Counted from the stretch's first letter, positions 7,204-15,506 are shown. The stretch: DNA of 64,000 bases from Desulfuribacillus alkaliarsenatis (GCF_001730225.1 NZ_MIJE01000030.1:1-64000); one strand, 5' to 3'. Made by a program: numbers and translations. The notes: generated by a model from the letters alone, not told the origin.

Positions 7204-7307
7204 GCAGCGTCCTGCTGCTCTTGACTGAGGAGCATAGTACACGCCTAACAACGCAGTCCTACAAGGGTGCGGTAGCTATGAATGCACGAAGAAGTGCACT
7301 GTTGAAT
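7204..7307 (+). other. attC-like site 7 with GTCCT hairpin
   Basis: A GCAGC-GTCCT-GCTGC hairpin (7204-7218) is followed by the conserved lead-in and then GCCTAAC (7243-7249), a perfect RYYYAAC box, AAC and GCAGTCC. GTTGAAT at 7301-7307 fits GTTRRRY. Between them GCAC-N6-GTGC can pair, but the GCAGTCC arm has no clear partner, so the fold is incomplete. It separates the methyltransferase and NUDIX genes. Confidence 0.55.
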
Positions 7308-7339
7308 ATAGCATGTACTAAAGGAGAGGTTACACAAAA

Positions 7340-7561
7340 ATGATGAATAAATTCCCTGAGCCAACTGTCAGTGCTATTATTTTCAATCCTGATGGTAAAT
7401 TACTCTTATGTAAATCTCATAAATGGGGGAATAAATATGTAATTCCTGGAGGGCATATAGAATTTGGCGAAAAGATGGAAGAAGCTTTAAAAAGAGAAAC
7501 ACTGGAGGAAACAGGTTTAAATATATATGATATAAAATTGATTAGTTTGAAAGAGAGTTGA
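7340..7561 (+). pseudogene. NUDIX hydrolase, truncated
   Basis: The 73-residue product carries a complete NUDIX box, GHIEFGEKMEEALKRETLEE followed by TGL (G-x5-E-x7-RE-x2-EE-x-G-hydrophobic), at about residues 36-58, preceded by the usual first strands (PTVSAIIFNPDGKLLLCKS). Members normally have 130 residues or more. Here the frame stops about 15 residues after the box, removing the rest of the fold, so the product is probably inactive. RBS AAGGAGAGG precedes the ATG. It is the last cassette-like gene; I see no clear attC between its stop and the MFS gene, so the deletion may also have removed its attC. Confidence 0.7.
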
Positions 7562-7661
7562 GATATTTTATAATTATTAAGTTATTAAGCTAAGGATACT
7601 AGTTACCCAATATAGAGTCGGTTCATATAAATAGAGTAAAAACTATCAGGAGTATACTTCA

Positions 7662-8933
7662 GTGGATAAACAAAATAGCAAATTTAGATGGGTTGTATTT
7701 GCTACTGTAATGTTTACCTATTTATTGATTGCAAGCCAACGGACGGCGCCAGGGTTGATTACTAATCAACTGATGGCGGATTTTAATATAACGGCATCTA
7801 CAGTAGGGTTACTAATTAGTGTTCAATTTTTTTTGTATACAGTTTTGCAAATTCCGATGGGCATTTTAGCTGACCGTTACGGTCCTAACTTATTACTGAT
7901 TATTGGTACTACAATAACGGGCTTAGGTACAATTCTATATAGTTTGGGCAACCATGAAATAGTCTTGTTTATATCAAGAGTGCTTATAGGGACGGGAGAT
8001 GCGACCATATGGGTCAACATGGTTTTGATTTTGAACCTATGGTTTAAGGCGAAAGAGTTTGTTAAGCTAATAGGGCTGGCGGGTATGACTGGAAGCCTGG
8101 GTTTTTTATTGGCAACTGTACCCTTCACTTTGTGGATTGGGTTGCTAGGCTGGAGACTAGCGTTTTTTTTCACAGGATTACTACTGTGTTTATGTGGTAG
8201 TTTGCTTTACTTTGTACTTATAAAGAAACAGAAGCAAATTTTTGTTGAGGAATACGCAGCGATAGAAAATAAAATGCAACGTGAAACACTACTAACTTTA
8301 TTGCGTAGAATATTTTCAAATAAACAGGCGTGGGCTTTGTTTTTATGTCATTTTGGCATTGTAGGTGGTTATATAGGATTTATAGGTTCGTGGGCTGTGC
8401 CTTACGGGATGGATGTTTATGGGATTGCTCGTTCTGATGCAAGTCAATTGATTATGATAGGTCTTGTTGGGGCACTTATAGGAGCACCATTAGCAAGTTG
8501 GATTTCAAGTCGCTTAGATACTATTAAAAGGCCGTACTTAATTATTCATAGTATTGTATTGCTTAGCTGGGGTTCGTTTTTATTGTTCAATGGGAGTCCG
8601 CCACTTCCTATATTAATTATACTTTTCTTTATTGTTGGATTTGGTTTTGGTTCAAGTGCCCTTACCTTTGCAGCGGTACGTCAATCCTTTCCAGTTAAGG
8701 ACGCGGGATTTGTCTCGGGATTTGTAAATACAGGCGGATTTTTGAGTGCAGCAATATTACCAAGTATGCTCGGGTATATATTGGACTTTTCCATGAAGGT
8801 AACTGGTAGCAGCGTGGATGGGTACTACTATGGTTTTATTATTATTGTTATCTTTTCTGCTCTTGGTTTGTTAGGGGTGCTTTTAATTCATGAAAAACAG
8901 CCCCCAAAACATTTGCGTTTTGAGGGTCGTTAA
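7662..8933 (+). CDS. Major facilitator superfamily transporter
   Basis: The 423-residue product has about 12 hydrophobic segments in two halves joined by a charged loop (about residues 185-210). The MFS signature GILADRYGPNLLLI (about residues 67-80) matches the loop 2-3 motif G-x3-D-R-x-G. This type is annotated in Firmicutes as an MFS exporter/nitrate-nitrite-like or sugar-phosphate-like permease; the substrate cannot be named. GTG start at 7662 is preceded by AGGAG nine bases upstream. It is on the + strand directly after the cassette region and could be its last cargo or the first chromosomal gene. Confidence 0.85.
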   Translation: MDKQNSKFRWVVFATVMFTYLLIASQRTAPGLITNQLMADFNITASTVGLLISVQFFLYTVLQIPMGILADRYGPNLLLIIGTTITGLGTILYSLGNHEIVLFISRVLIGTGDATIWVNMVLILNLWFKAKEFVKLIGLAGMTGSLGFLLATVPFTLWIGLLGWRLAFFFTGLLLCLCGSLLYFVLIKKQKQIFVEEYAAIENKMQRETLLTLLRRIFSNKQAWALFLCHFGIVGGYIGFIGSWAVPYGMDVYGIARSDASQLIMIGLVGALIGAPLASWISSRLDTIKRPYLIIHSIVLLSWGSFLLFNGSPPLPILIILFFIVGFGFGSSALTFAAVRQSFPVKDAGFVSGFVNTGGFLSAAILPSMLGYILDFSMKVTGSSVDGYYYGFIIIVIFSALGLLGVLLIHEKQPPKHLRFEGR

Positions 8934-8972
8934 TAGAGTTGCTAGAATATTGTAGTGGTCGTCTTTAAGAGA

Positions 8973-9476
8973 TTACCAGCAATCGTAATGGATTCGTTCA
9001 GCGTTAAAACGATCTGCTGGAGATTTGTTTTCTCCAGGGTGCCCTATCGGGATAACTGCCAACGGTATTACGCTATTAGGTATGTTTAATAATTTTCTGA
9101 AATCGTCTGCATCTGCACTTTCCTCAGGGTAAATACCAACCCAAACCGCCCCAAGGCCTAAATCTGTAATAGTTATTAGCATGTTTTGAATAGCTGCAGA
9201 GCAATCTTGAACCCAGTAACCTTTAAATCTTTCCAAACTAGGATCTCCACAAACGACGATTGCGAGGGGAGCTTCCAAAAGCATATTTGAATATGGGTGT
9301 ATTTTTGGTATTTCTTTAAGTATTGATGGCTTGCGAATTACAATAAAATGCCAGGGCTGCTGATTCCCAGCGGATGGGGCACTCATAGCAGCTTTTAAGA
9401 TTTTTTCCACTTGTGCTTCAGATACATCATTTTTTGTGAACTTTCTAATACTTCTACGTTTGAAAATAGCATCCAT
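8973..9476 (-). CDS. Nitroreductase-family flavoprotein
   Basis: The 167-residue product is a compact nitroreductase (FMN-dependent NAD(P)H oxidoreductase). The FMN-binding N-terminus RRSIRKF and the segment APSAGNQQPWHFIVI (about residues 33-47) are typical, and the C-terminal half contains the helix QDCSAAIQNMLI, a GLGAVWVGIYP stretch and the LAVIPIGHP strand. Members reduce nitro compounds, quinones or flavins. Length is normal for the short subgroup. A GAGGGGGAAAG ribosome binding site precedes the ATG. It is convergent with the MFS gene and transcribed alone. Confidence 0.88.
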   Translation of the reverse strand: MDAIFKRRSIRKFTKNDVSEAQVEKILKAAMSAPSAGNQQPWHFIVIRKPSILKEIPKIHPYSNMLLEAPLAIVVCGDPSLERFKGYWVQDCSAAIQNMLITITDLGLGAVWVGIYPEESADADDFRKLLNIPNSVIPLAVIPIGHPGENKSPADRFNAERIHYDCW

Positions 9477-9607
9477 ATTGTCTTTCCCCCTCTTTGATAA
9501 GTTGTTAAATCAAATAAAGCTACTATATTTACTATGTAGCTCTTTTTGAATAGTATTTCCATTATACATCACTAGTACTATTTTCAAAAATTATTATATG
9601 CAATTAA

Positions 9608-9642
9608 TCAGGGCGTTTTAATCAAATACAGCTTTGCCCTGA
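9608..9642. repeat. Inverted repeat TCAGGGC...GCCCTGA
   Basis: TCAGGGC (9608-9614) and GCCCTGA (9636-9642) are perfect inverted repeats separated by 21 bases, in the divergent gap between the nitroreductase and the CapA-family gene. It could be an operator or a transcribed hairpin; there is no U-tract, so a terminator is unlikely. Confidence 0.4.
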
Positions 9643-9705
9643 CAAATCACTTACTGCCTGAATATATTGAATTAGATAATAGGTTAATATCTAGGGGTGA
9701 GACGA

Positions 9706-10734
9706 GTGACGACGATTAATATTGCTGCAGTTGGGGACATCCTGATGTGGAGGCCGCAGATAAATGCTGCACGAGCTAATGGTGGTTCCTATTCTTTTGA
9801 TAAAATGTTTAAAGAGGTTATGCCAGAGCTTAAAAATGCAGATTTAACTATAGGGAATTTAGAAACCACCCTATCTGGACCTGAATTTCCTCACTTTCGA
9901 ATTAATCCTAAAACAAAATACCCGATGTTTAATTGTCCAGATGAACTAGCGTCAACACTTAAAAGAGTCGGGTTTGATATACTTACGACTGCTAACAATC
10001 ATTGTATGGACTGTGGAATCACTGGTTTGAATAGAACGTTAGATATTTTAGATAAACATAGCTTGATGCATACGGGTACTTATAGAACAGCAAATGAAGC
10101 ACGTAAGGATTTAATTGTAAACGTAAAAGGAATCAAGATTGGCATACTTTCCTATACCTATGGCACGAATTTCATACCAGTACCAGAGGACAGGAAATGG
10201 GCAGTAAATAGTATCTATTACCCAAAGCTGAATAAAGACATTAAACGCTTAAAAAATAAAAGTGATTTAGTCATAGTATGTCTGCACTTCGGACGGGAGT
10301 TCTATAGATATCCTAGTGACAAGCAGAAAAAGACTGTAGAAAAAACTTTGGAATATGGTGCAGATATAATTCTAGGCTGCCACCCACACGTACTACAGCC
10401 GATTGTGTTTCACAAGCAAAAGAACAAATTAGTTATCTACTCATTAGGTAATTTCATATCACAAAAAATGCTAAATAATAAGCACAGTGAACGTGCGCTT
10501 ATCCTAAAAATACAAGTTAAAAAAGATGACAATAATAACGTCACAGTTGCTGACTATAGTTATCTACCGACCTGGGTGCAAGAGCGTGCGGTTAATGGCA
10601 AAAAAGTTTATCGTGTTCTACCTGTTAAGCGTTTTCTAGATAAGCCAGATACGTTTATATCAAAAACTGACAGCGAGAGTTTGAAGCAAGCATGGAAAAG
10701 TATTACATCACATATTAAGGGTAAGGCTAGGTGA
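9706..10734 (+). CDS. CapA-family protein (poly-gamma-glutamate synthesis type metallophosphoesterase)
   Basis: The 342-residue product matches the CapA/PGA_cap fold. It starts with the metal-site strand IAAVGDILMW, continues with NLETTLSG and LTTANNHCMDCG (about residues 96-107; NNH is the conserved metal ligand motif), and has FGREFY and a CHPHVLQP segment with LGNFISQ after it. In Bacillus, PgsA/CapA is needed for poly-gamma-glutamate capsule synthesis, but many orphan members exist. There is no signal peptide or membrane anchor, unlike PgsA, so a cytoplasmic role is possible. I chose GTG at 9706 because AGGGGTGA ends five bases before it; the GTG at 9697 lies inside that site. A gamma-glutamyltransferase gene follows. 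Confidence 0.82.
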   Translation: MTTINIAAVGDILMWRPQINAARANGGSYSFDKMFKEVMPELKNADLTIGNLETTLSGPEFPHFRINPKTKYPMFNCPDELASTLKRVGFDILTTANNHCMDCGITGLNRTLDILDKHSLMHTGTYRTANEARKDLIVNVKGIKIGILSYTYGTNFIPVPEDRKWAVNSIYYPKLNKDIKRLKNKSDLVIVCLHFGREFYRYPSDKQKKTVEKTLEYGADIILGCHPHVLQPIVFHKQKNKLVIYSLGNFISQKMLNNKHSERALILKIQVKKDDNNNVTVADYSYLPTWVQERAVNGKKVYRVLPVKRFLDKPDTFISKTDSESLKQAWKSITSHIKGKAR

Positions 10735-10740
10735 AAATAA

Positions 10741-10769
10741 TTGACACACTAATAGTAGGGAATTATGCT
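10741..10769 (+). promoter_or_regulatory. Sigma-A promoter for the ggt cluster
   Basis: TTGACA (10741-10746), a 17-base spacer and TATGCT (10764-10769) stand about 50 bases before the ggt start. The next two genes follow with short gaps and no visible terminator, so this promoter may drive ggt, the response regulator and the ATP-grasp gene together. Confidence 0.6.
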
Positions 10770-10818
10770 ATATTTACACTAGTATATGTTTAAGTACAGA
10801 TTAATGGGGGTTCTTACT

Positions 10819-12438
10819 ATGGGTAGTGGGACAAAGACGCGTCAAAAAAAGAAGACCTTAGCCATGAGTGATAAGGGGATGGTATCGACGGCATCTACAA
10901 TTGCAACAGAGGCTGGAGTTGAAATTTTACAGCGAGGCGGTAATGCGATTGATGCTGCTGTTGCCGCTGCTTTTTGTTTAGGTGTAACTGAGCCCCAGGC
11001 TTCAGGACTAGGTGGACAAAGCATGGCACTGCTTAAAATGGCCAATGCCGAAACATCTGTAGCAGTTGACGGGTCCTCAAGGTCACCATTTAGTATTAAT
11101 CCTAGTAATATTCCGAGCAAACGATTAAAGCTAGGTATTAAAGCAACAACTGTGCCATCCACGCCTGCTACATTAGGATATTTATTAGAGACATATGGAA
11201 GGCTAACTATTGAAGAGGTGTTGCAGCCCGCCATAAGAGCTGCTAGGGAAGGGTATTTAATAACTGCCTTACAGCATCGATTGCTAATGAAGGAAAGGGA
11301 GCACTTACTAAGGGACAGACTGGCAAGCTCTATCTTTTTCTCGAATGGTAATGCCTTGAGAGCCGGGGAACGCTTAGTTCAGAAAAGTCTTGCAAGCACT
11401 TTAGAGCAAATGGCTAGCTCAGGTTGGCGTGATTTCTACCATGGTCAGATAGCTGAGAAAATCCTTACTGATATGCAAGAGCAGGGAGGCTATTTTACGG
11501 AAATTGATCTGCAGCAAATTCCGATTCCGATAGAGCGACCTGTTTTAGAAGGTACTTACCGAGGCTTGAAAATAGAAACCTTTCCACCGCCGGGTGCAGG
11601 TAGAGCTTTAGTGCAGATTCTAAATATTTTAGAAACCTTTGAGCCAGAAGAGTTAGATTTAAATAAAACACAGGCAATCTTAATATTAGCCCTAGCATTT
11701 CGTGCGGCGCTAAGGGATAGAGAACGGATGCCAATTGACCCTGCTCGATATCTGCAATCAACGAATCAACTAATGGTCGATAAAGGCTATGCAGCGGAGA
11801 TTACTGATCGTATAAAGGCGATAGTGGTACGGATACCTAAAGACGAGCTGTGTGCGCCACCTAAGACCTCGGGGGAAACAACGCATTTGTCTGTGGCTGA
11901 TGCTGAGGGGAATATGATTGGTATAACACAATCGATTGAGCTAGTGTTTGGCAGCAAAACGATGGCGCAGGAGCTTGGATTTTTTTATAATAATTATATG
12001 AGTGCATACAACTACGAAGATATGACCCATCCGCATTACTTTTTACCTGGTACTGCCCCATGGAGTAGCGTGGCGCCGACATTAGTTTATGAAAATAATA
12101 AGCCGCGCTTATTACTAGGAAGCCCTGGTAGTGAACGGATTGCTACTAGTTTAGTGCAAGTAATATCGAGGGTTTTCGATGCGGGTGAAGATTTAGCGAC
12201 TGCAATAGCTGCCCCAAGGCTACACTCCTCGAGCTCACAAAAAGTGCAAATTGAAAAGGAGCGCTTTTGTTCGGAGACAATAGAACATTTAGAAAAAGCA
12301 GGATTTCATATTGTTAAACGAGGTGCGTATAGCTTTTACTTAGGGTGCGTACAAGCGATATTACTGCCACACAAACCAGAACAGAAATTTGTTGGTGTTG
12401 CAGATATTAGGCGGGATGGGTCTGCCAAAGGTATGTAA
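10819..12438 (+). CDS. ggt: Gamma-glutamyltransferase / gamma-glutamyl hydrolase
   Basis: The 539-residue product is a full-length gamma-glutamyltranspeptidase precursor. These enzymes cleave themselves and then transfer or hydrolyse gamma-glutamyl groups from glutathione, gamma-glutamyl peptides or poly-gamma-glutamate. The autocleavage/nucleophile motif GETTHLSVADAEGN puts the catalytic Thr at about residue 354, and GSPGSERI later forms the gamma-glutamyl pocket. The N-terminal ILQRGGNAIDAAVAAAFCLG is typical. There is no signal peptide (the start reads MGSGTKTRQKKK), so the enzyme should be cytoplasmic, unlike secreted Bacillus GGT but like the YwrD type. ATG at 10819 has GGGGGT seven bases upstream; the frame is open from 10786 without a ribosome site. 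Neighbours are CapA-like and ATP-grasp genes. Confidence 0.9.
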   Translation: MGSGTKTRQKKKTLAMSDKGMVSTASTIATEAGVEILQRGGNAIDAAVAAAFCLGVTEPQASGLGGQSMALLKMANAETSVAVDGSSRSPFSINPSNIPSKRLKLGIKATTVPSTPATLGYLLETYGRLTIEEVLQPAIRAAREGYLITALQHRLLMKEREHLLRDRLASSIFFSNGNALRAGERLVQKSLASTLEQMASSGWRDFYHGQIAEKILTDMQEQGGYFTEIDLQQIPIPIERPVLEGTYRGLKIETFPPPGAGRALVQILNILETFEPEELDLNKTQAILILALAFRAALRDRERMPIDPARYLQSTNQLMVDKGYAAEITDRIKAIVVRIPKDELCAPPKTSGETTHLSVADAEGNMIGITQSIELVFGSKTMAQELGFFYNNYMSAYNYEDMTHPHYFLPGTAPWSSVAPTLVYENNKPRLLLGSPGSERIATSLVQVISRVFDAGEDLATAIAAPRLHSSSSQKVQIEKERFCSETIEHLEKAGFHIVKRGAYSFYLGCVQAILLPHKPEQKFVGVADIRRDGSAKGM

Positions 12439-12470
12439 GTTCAAGGATAGCTGAGAGGAGATAAAGCGTT

Positions 12471-13346
12471 ATGAGAGTAGCCGTGGTTGTAGATTCAGTA
12501 AAGCTTGCCCGTGAACGGGTGTGTAAATTAATAGAAAAATTCGATTTTCATGTGCTGGAAGCAGAGACAGCGGAGCAGTTTTTCAACCATATGGAGGATT
12601 ACCGATATAACGTTGATATAGTGTTTATGGATATACAGTTACCTGACGCAGACGGATTTGATTTAATTAAAAAGCTCAAGATAAAAAATTCCTCTGTGCC
12701 TGTAATTGTTGTAACGGCACAAACCAATAGAAACATGTTTATTAATGGAATAATAGCAGGAGCCTCAGAATACATCCTGAAACCTTATGAAGACGCAGAG
12801 CTTGAGTCGAGGTTTGTGAAAATAATAGGGTCAACTAGCTATTCTTCAGCTTCAGGTAGCAGTGAAATAAAGCCTATGATAACTATGAATCTTGACCGAT
12901 TTTTACGTGGTGAAATTAGAAAGGCTCAAAAGGGCAAAATCGATTTATCTATAATGCTTCTAGCTTTCTATGATACAAGCCAGCCATTTAATCTAACGGT
13001 AGACGCAACCTATATTAAACAAAGCTATTATATACATAGGCAGTTGCAGCAATTGTTCTGGGACACTGATGTGTTTTTACCTTATGGATCGCAAACCTTT
13101 ATTGGGATTTTTCCATTCTGTGATAAAGGGCAAACACTTCATATTAGAAGGAAAGTATTAAACAAATGCAGAGAAATTAAAGCAGAGAAACGGGAATTTA
13201 AATTTTATGATGTACAGATGACGTTCTCCTCATATCCTGAGGATGGAGAGACACGTGAGCAACTATTAGACGTTCTAATTGAAAGAATGACTGTCGCAAT
13301 GAAAAGAGATAAGCAGGTACATAATAAAATTCTTAGTAAAATATAA
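12471..13346 (+). CDS. Response regulator with receiver and degenerate GGDEF domain
   Basis: The 291-residue product has an N-terminal receiver domain (1-120) with phosphoacceptor Asp54 in VFMDIQLPDADG, Thr82 and Lys104, so it can probably be phosphorylated. The C-terminal part (about 135-291) follows the outline of a diguanylate cyclase: FLRGEIRKAQ, then DTDVFLPYGSQTFIGIFP where GGDEF should be, and a final EQLLDVLIERMTVAMKRDK like the GGDEF-family terminal helix. The GGDEF signature is replaced by YGSQTF, so catalysis is unlikely; it may bind a ligand or partner. No histidine kinase is adjacent. The gene lies between ggt and the ATP-grasp gene with 32- and 15-base gaps, suggesting one operon. 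Confidence 0.82.
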   Translation: MRVAVVVDSVKLARERVCKLIEKFDFHVLEAETAEQFFNHMEDYRYNVDIVFMDIQLPDADGFDLIKKLKIKNSSVPVIVVTAQTNRNMFINGIIAGASEYILKPYEDAELESRFVKIIGSTSYSSASGSSEIKPMITMNLDRFLRGEIRKAQKGKIDLSIMLLAFYDTSQPFNLTVDATYIKQSYYIHRQLQQLFWDTDVFLPYGSQTFIGIFPFCDKGQTLHIRRKVLNKCREIKAEKREFKFYDVQMTFSSYPEDGETREQLLDVLIERMTVAMKRDKQVHNKILSKI

Positions 13347-13361
13347 GTATGGGGTGATATT

Positions 13362-15506
13362 TTGAAGATTGCTATTATTTATAATCGAGATAGTCAGGCC
13401 GTTATCAATTTGTTTGGTAAGCAAAATCGTGAGAAGTACGGATTACAAACTATAAATCGCATAAAAAATGCGCTGAAAGCTCAAGGTCATCAAGTACAAG
13501 CCTTCGAGGGTGATAAAAACATCATTCGTAAGCTTGAGGAATTTATGCCTTCGGTTATCAGTGGTGAGCGGCCAGGGTTAGTATTTAACCTTAGTTACGG
13601 AATTCAAGGTAGGGCCCGTTATACACACATTCCTAGTATTCTGGAGATGCTTGGTATTCCTTACGTAGGGTCTGGTCCAGAGAGTCATGGAATTGCTTTG
13701 GACAAGGTAGTTACGAAGATGATTCTCATACAAAAGGGTCTGCCGACGCCAAAGTTTGCTGTATTAGAAAAGCCAGACGATCCACTTGATGAAGCTTTAA
13801 GCTATCCAATGATTGTTAAACCAAGGGATGAAGCGGTCTCCTTTGGTCTAAAAGTCGTACGAAATGAGCAAGAGCTTCGTGAAGGGGTCAAATTCATTTA
13901 TGATACATTCAATGGTCCGACATTGGTAGAGGAATTTATCGAGGGTATGGAAGTAAATGTAGGACTCTTAGGTAACCAGCCAGTGGAGGCACTACCACCA
14001 GTTGAGCTGCAATTTGGTGAAGGTGAACAAATCTATACATATGAAGATAAGACTAAACAGAGTGGTAGGACCGTACAGCATGTATGTCCAGCGAATTTAT
14101 CTCCTGAACAATCAGAGCAAGTGCAGAAGCTTGCCATTGACGCATTTAAGGCTATCGGGTTATTTGACAGCGCTAGGGTAGATTTCCGAATTGATAAAGA
14201 AGGTAATCCTTATATTTTAGAAATCAACTCCCTTGCGAGCTTAGGCTTAGGTGGTTCATATGTATACGCTGCAAACTACGTTGGCTTAGACTATGACAAA
14301 TTGGTCAATCGCCTAGTTGATGTTGCCAGTCAGCGCTATTTTGGAACACCGTTAGCGAGCCAACTGCAAACACGTACCAGGGATAAAAGGCAGGCAGTAT
14401 TCACCTATTTGACTAAAAACAGGGACAAAATTGAAGAAGAACTAAAGCTATGGACAAATATATCAAGTAGAACAGAGGATGCCGTAGGCTTAAGTACGAT
14501 TGTCAGGAAGCTAGATGAGCGCTTACAAAAGATTGGTTTGCATCTATCTGACGAATTAAGTAATCGACGTTCTGTATGGACGTGGGAAACTGAAGAGCAG
14601 AAAAAAGAAGGAACATTACTAGTGTTTCCAATAGACATTCCAATTGAACGTAGAGTATATCCAGTTCCTTTCCGCAAAGACCCTGAATGGCTTCATGGAG
14701 AGGGTATAGCATCAAGTCGTGCTGGCATCATCACAGTGCTTTATGCATTATCAGCTTTGAAGATAATTAAGAAACTGAAGGGAAAGAAAATCGGTGTTCT
14801 TGCATATAGTGATGAAGGTCGTGGAATGCGTTATAGCAACACATATCTACAGATGGCCGCCAGTAACTATGAACAGGTTTTAGTCATGAATCCTGGTATT
14901 TATCAGGGTAAAGTCGTTGACCAGCGAAGAGGATCAAGAAAATATAAGGTAGTCATTGATGGTTCGTCAATGCGCGTTGGTTCAAAGGTGAAGAAGGATG
15001 TAATGTCCTGGTTCATGGAAAGATACGATCAAATATCTCAGCTAAACCGTCCAGAAGATAAGCTATCTGTTGCTGTGCTCGATATTCATTCGGACCGCTA
15101 TAGTATACTGCTCTCCCATCGATTGCAAGCAAATATATATGTAAACTACTTAAACTCAAAGCATGCGGATTTAGTGGAGAAGCGTCTGAAGGAGATATTT
15201 GTAGTTCAGGATAAAGAGATTCACTCAAACTTAGAGAAGCTAGAAGAAAGAGCGCCATTAATACGAAACAGAAGCACGAAGAAGCTAATAGAACAGCTGA
15301 AAAGCATCTCGGAGGAATGGCAGCTTCCGTTTGGCGTAGATTCAAGCTTGCTTCCATCAGCAGCTGGAGTAGTACCTACTAAGACACCAGTTTTATGTGG
15401 TTTAGCACCTGCTAGTAAGGATATATACACTCCTGATGAGGCAATTCATAGGGGAGAACTTCTACAAAGACTGTTGTTGCTAACGCTTTATTTACTAAAG
15501 GATTAA
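13362..15506 (+). CDS. ATP-grasp ligase (D-Ala-D-Ala ligase-like) fused to an M20 peptidase-like domain
   Basis: The 714-residue product is a fusion. Residues 1-335 form an ATP-grasp enzyme of the D-alanine-D-alanine ligase type: ALDKVVTKMILIQKGLPTPK, PMIVKPRDEAVSFGLKVV, LVEEFIEGMEVNVG and ARVDFRIDKEGNPYILEIN give the nucleotide and Mg2+ sites. Such enzymes join a carboxylate to an amine with ATP. Residues about 365-714 resemble M20 metallopeptidases (EWLHGEGIASSRAGI, AYSDEGRG, and a C-terminal IYTPDEAIHRGEL), but the usual H-x-D metal motif reads P-I-D and the later D-x-K-G-G reads SSRAG, so hydrolysis is doubtful. TTG start at 13362 follows GGGGTGA by five bases. Substrate is unknown; the ggt and CapA neighbours suggest an amide-linked amino-acid or peptide product. 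Confidence 0.85.
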   Translation: MKIAIIYNRDSQAVINLFGKQNREKYGLQTINRIKNALKAQGHQVQAFEGDKNIIRKLEEFMPSVISGERPGLVFNLSYGIQGRARYTHIPSILEMLGIPYVGSGPESHGIALDKVVTKMILIQKGLPTPKFAVLEKPDDPLDEALSYPMIVKPRDEAVSFGLKVVRNEQELREGVKFIYDTFNGPTLVEEFIEGMEVNVGLLGNQPVEALPPVELQFGEGEQIYTYEDKTKQSGRTVQHVCPANLSPEQSEQVQKLAIDAFKAIGLFDSARVDFRIDKEGNPYILEINSLASLGLGGSYVYAANYVGLDYDKLVNRLVDVASQRYFGTPLASQLQTRTRDKRQAVFTYLTKNRDKIEEELKLWTNISSRTEDAVGLSTIVRKLDERLQKIGLHLSDELSNRRSVWTWETEEQKKEGTLLVFPIDIPIERRVYPVPFRKDPEWLHGEGIASSRAGIITVLYALSALKIIKKLKGKKIGVLAYSDEGRGMRYSNTYLQMAASNYEQVLVMNPGIYQGKVVDQRRGSRKYKVVIDGSSMRVGSKVKKDVMSWFMERYDQISQLNRPEDKLSVAVLDIHSDRYSILLSHRLQANIYVNYLNSKHADLVEKRLKEIFVVQDKEIHSNLEKLEERAPLIRNRSTKKLIEQLKSISEEWQLPFGVDSSLLPSAAGVVPTKTPVLCGLAPASKDIYTPDEAIHRGELLQRLLLLTLYLLKD

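Noticed and set aside
8902-8930. Terminator inside the 3' end of the MFS gene
   Set aside because: CCCCAAAAC/GTTTTGAGGG can pair, but it overlaps the coding region and lacks a T-tract.
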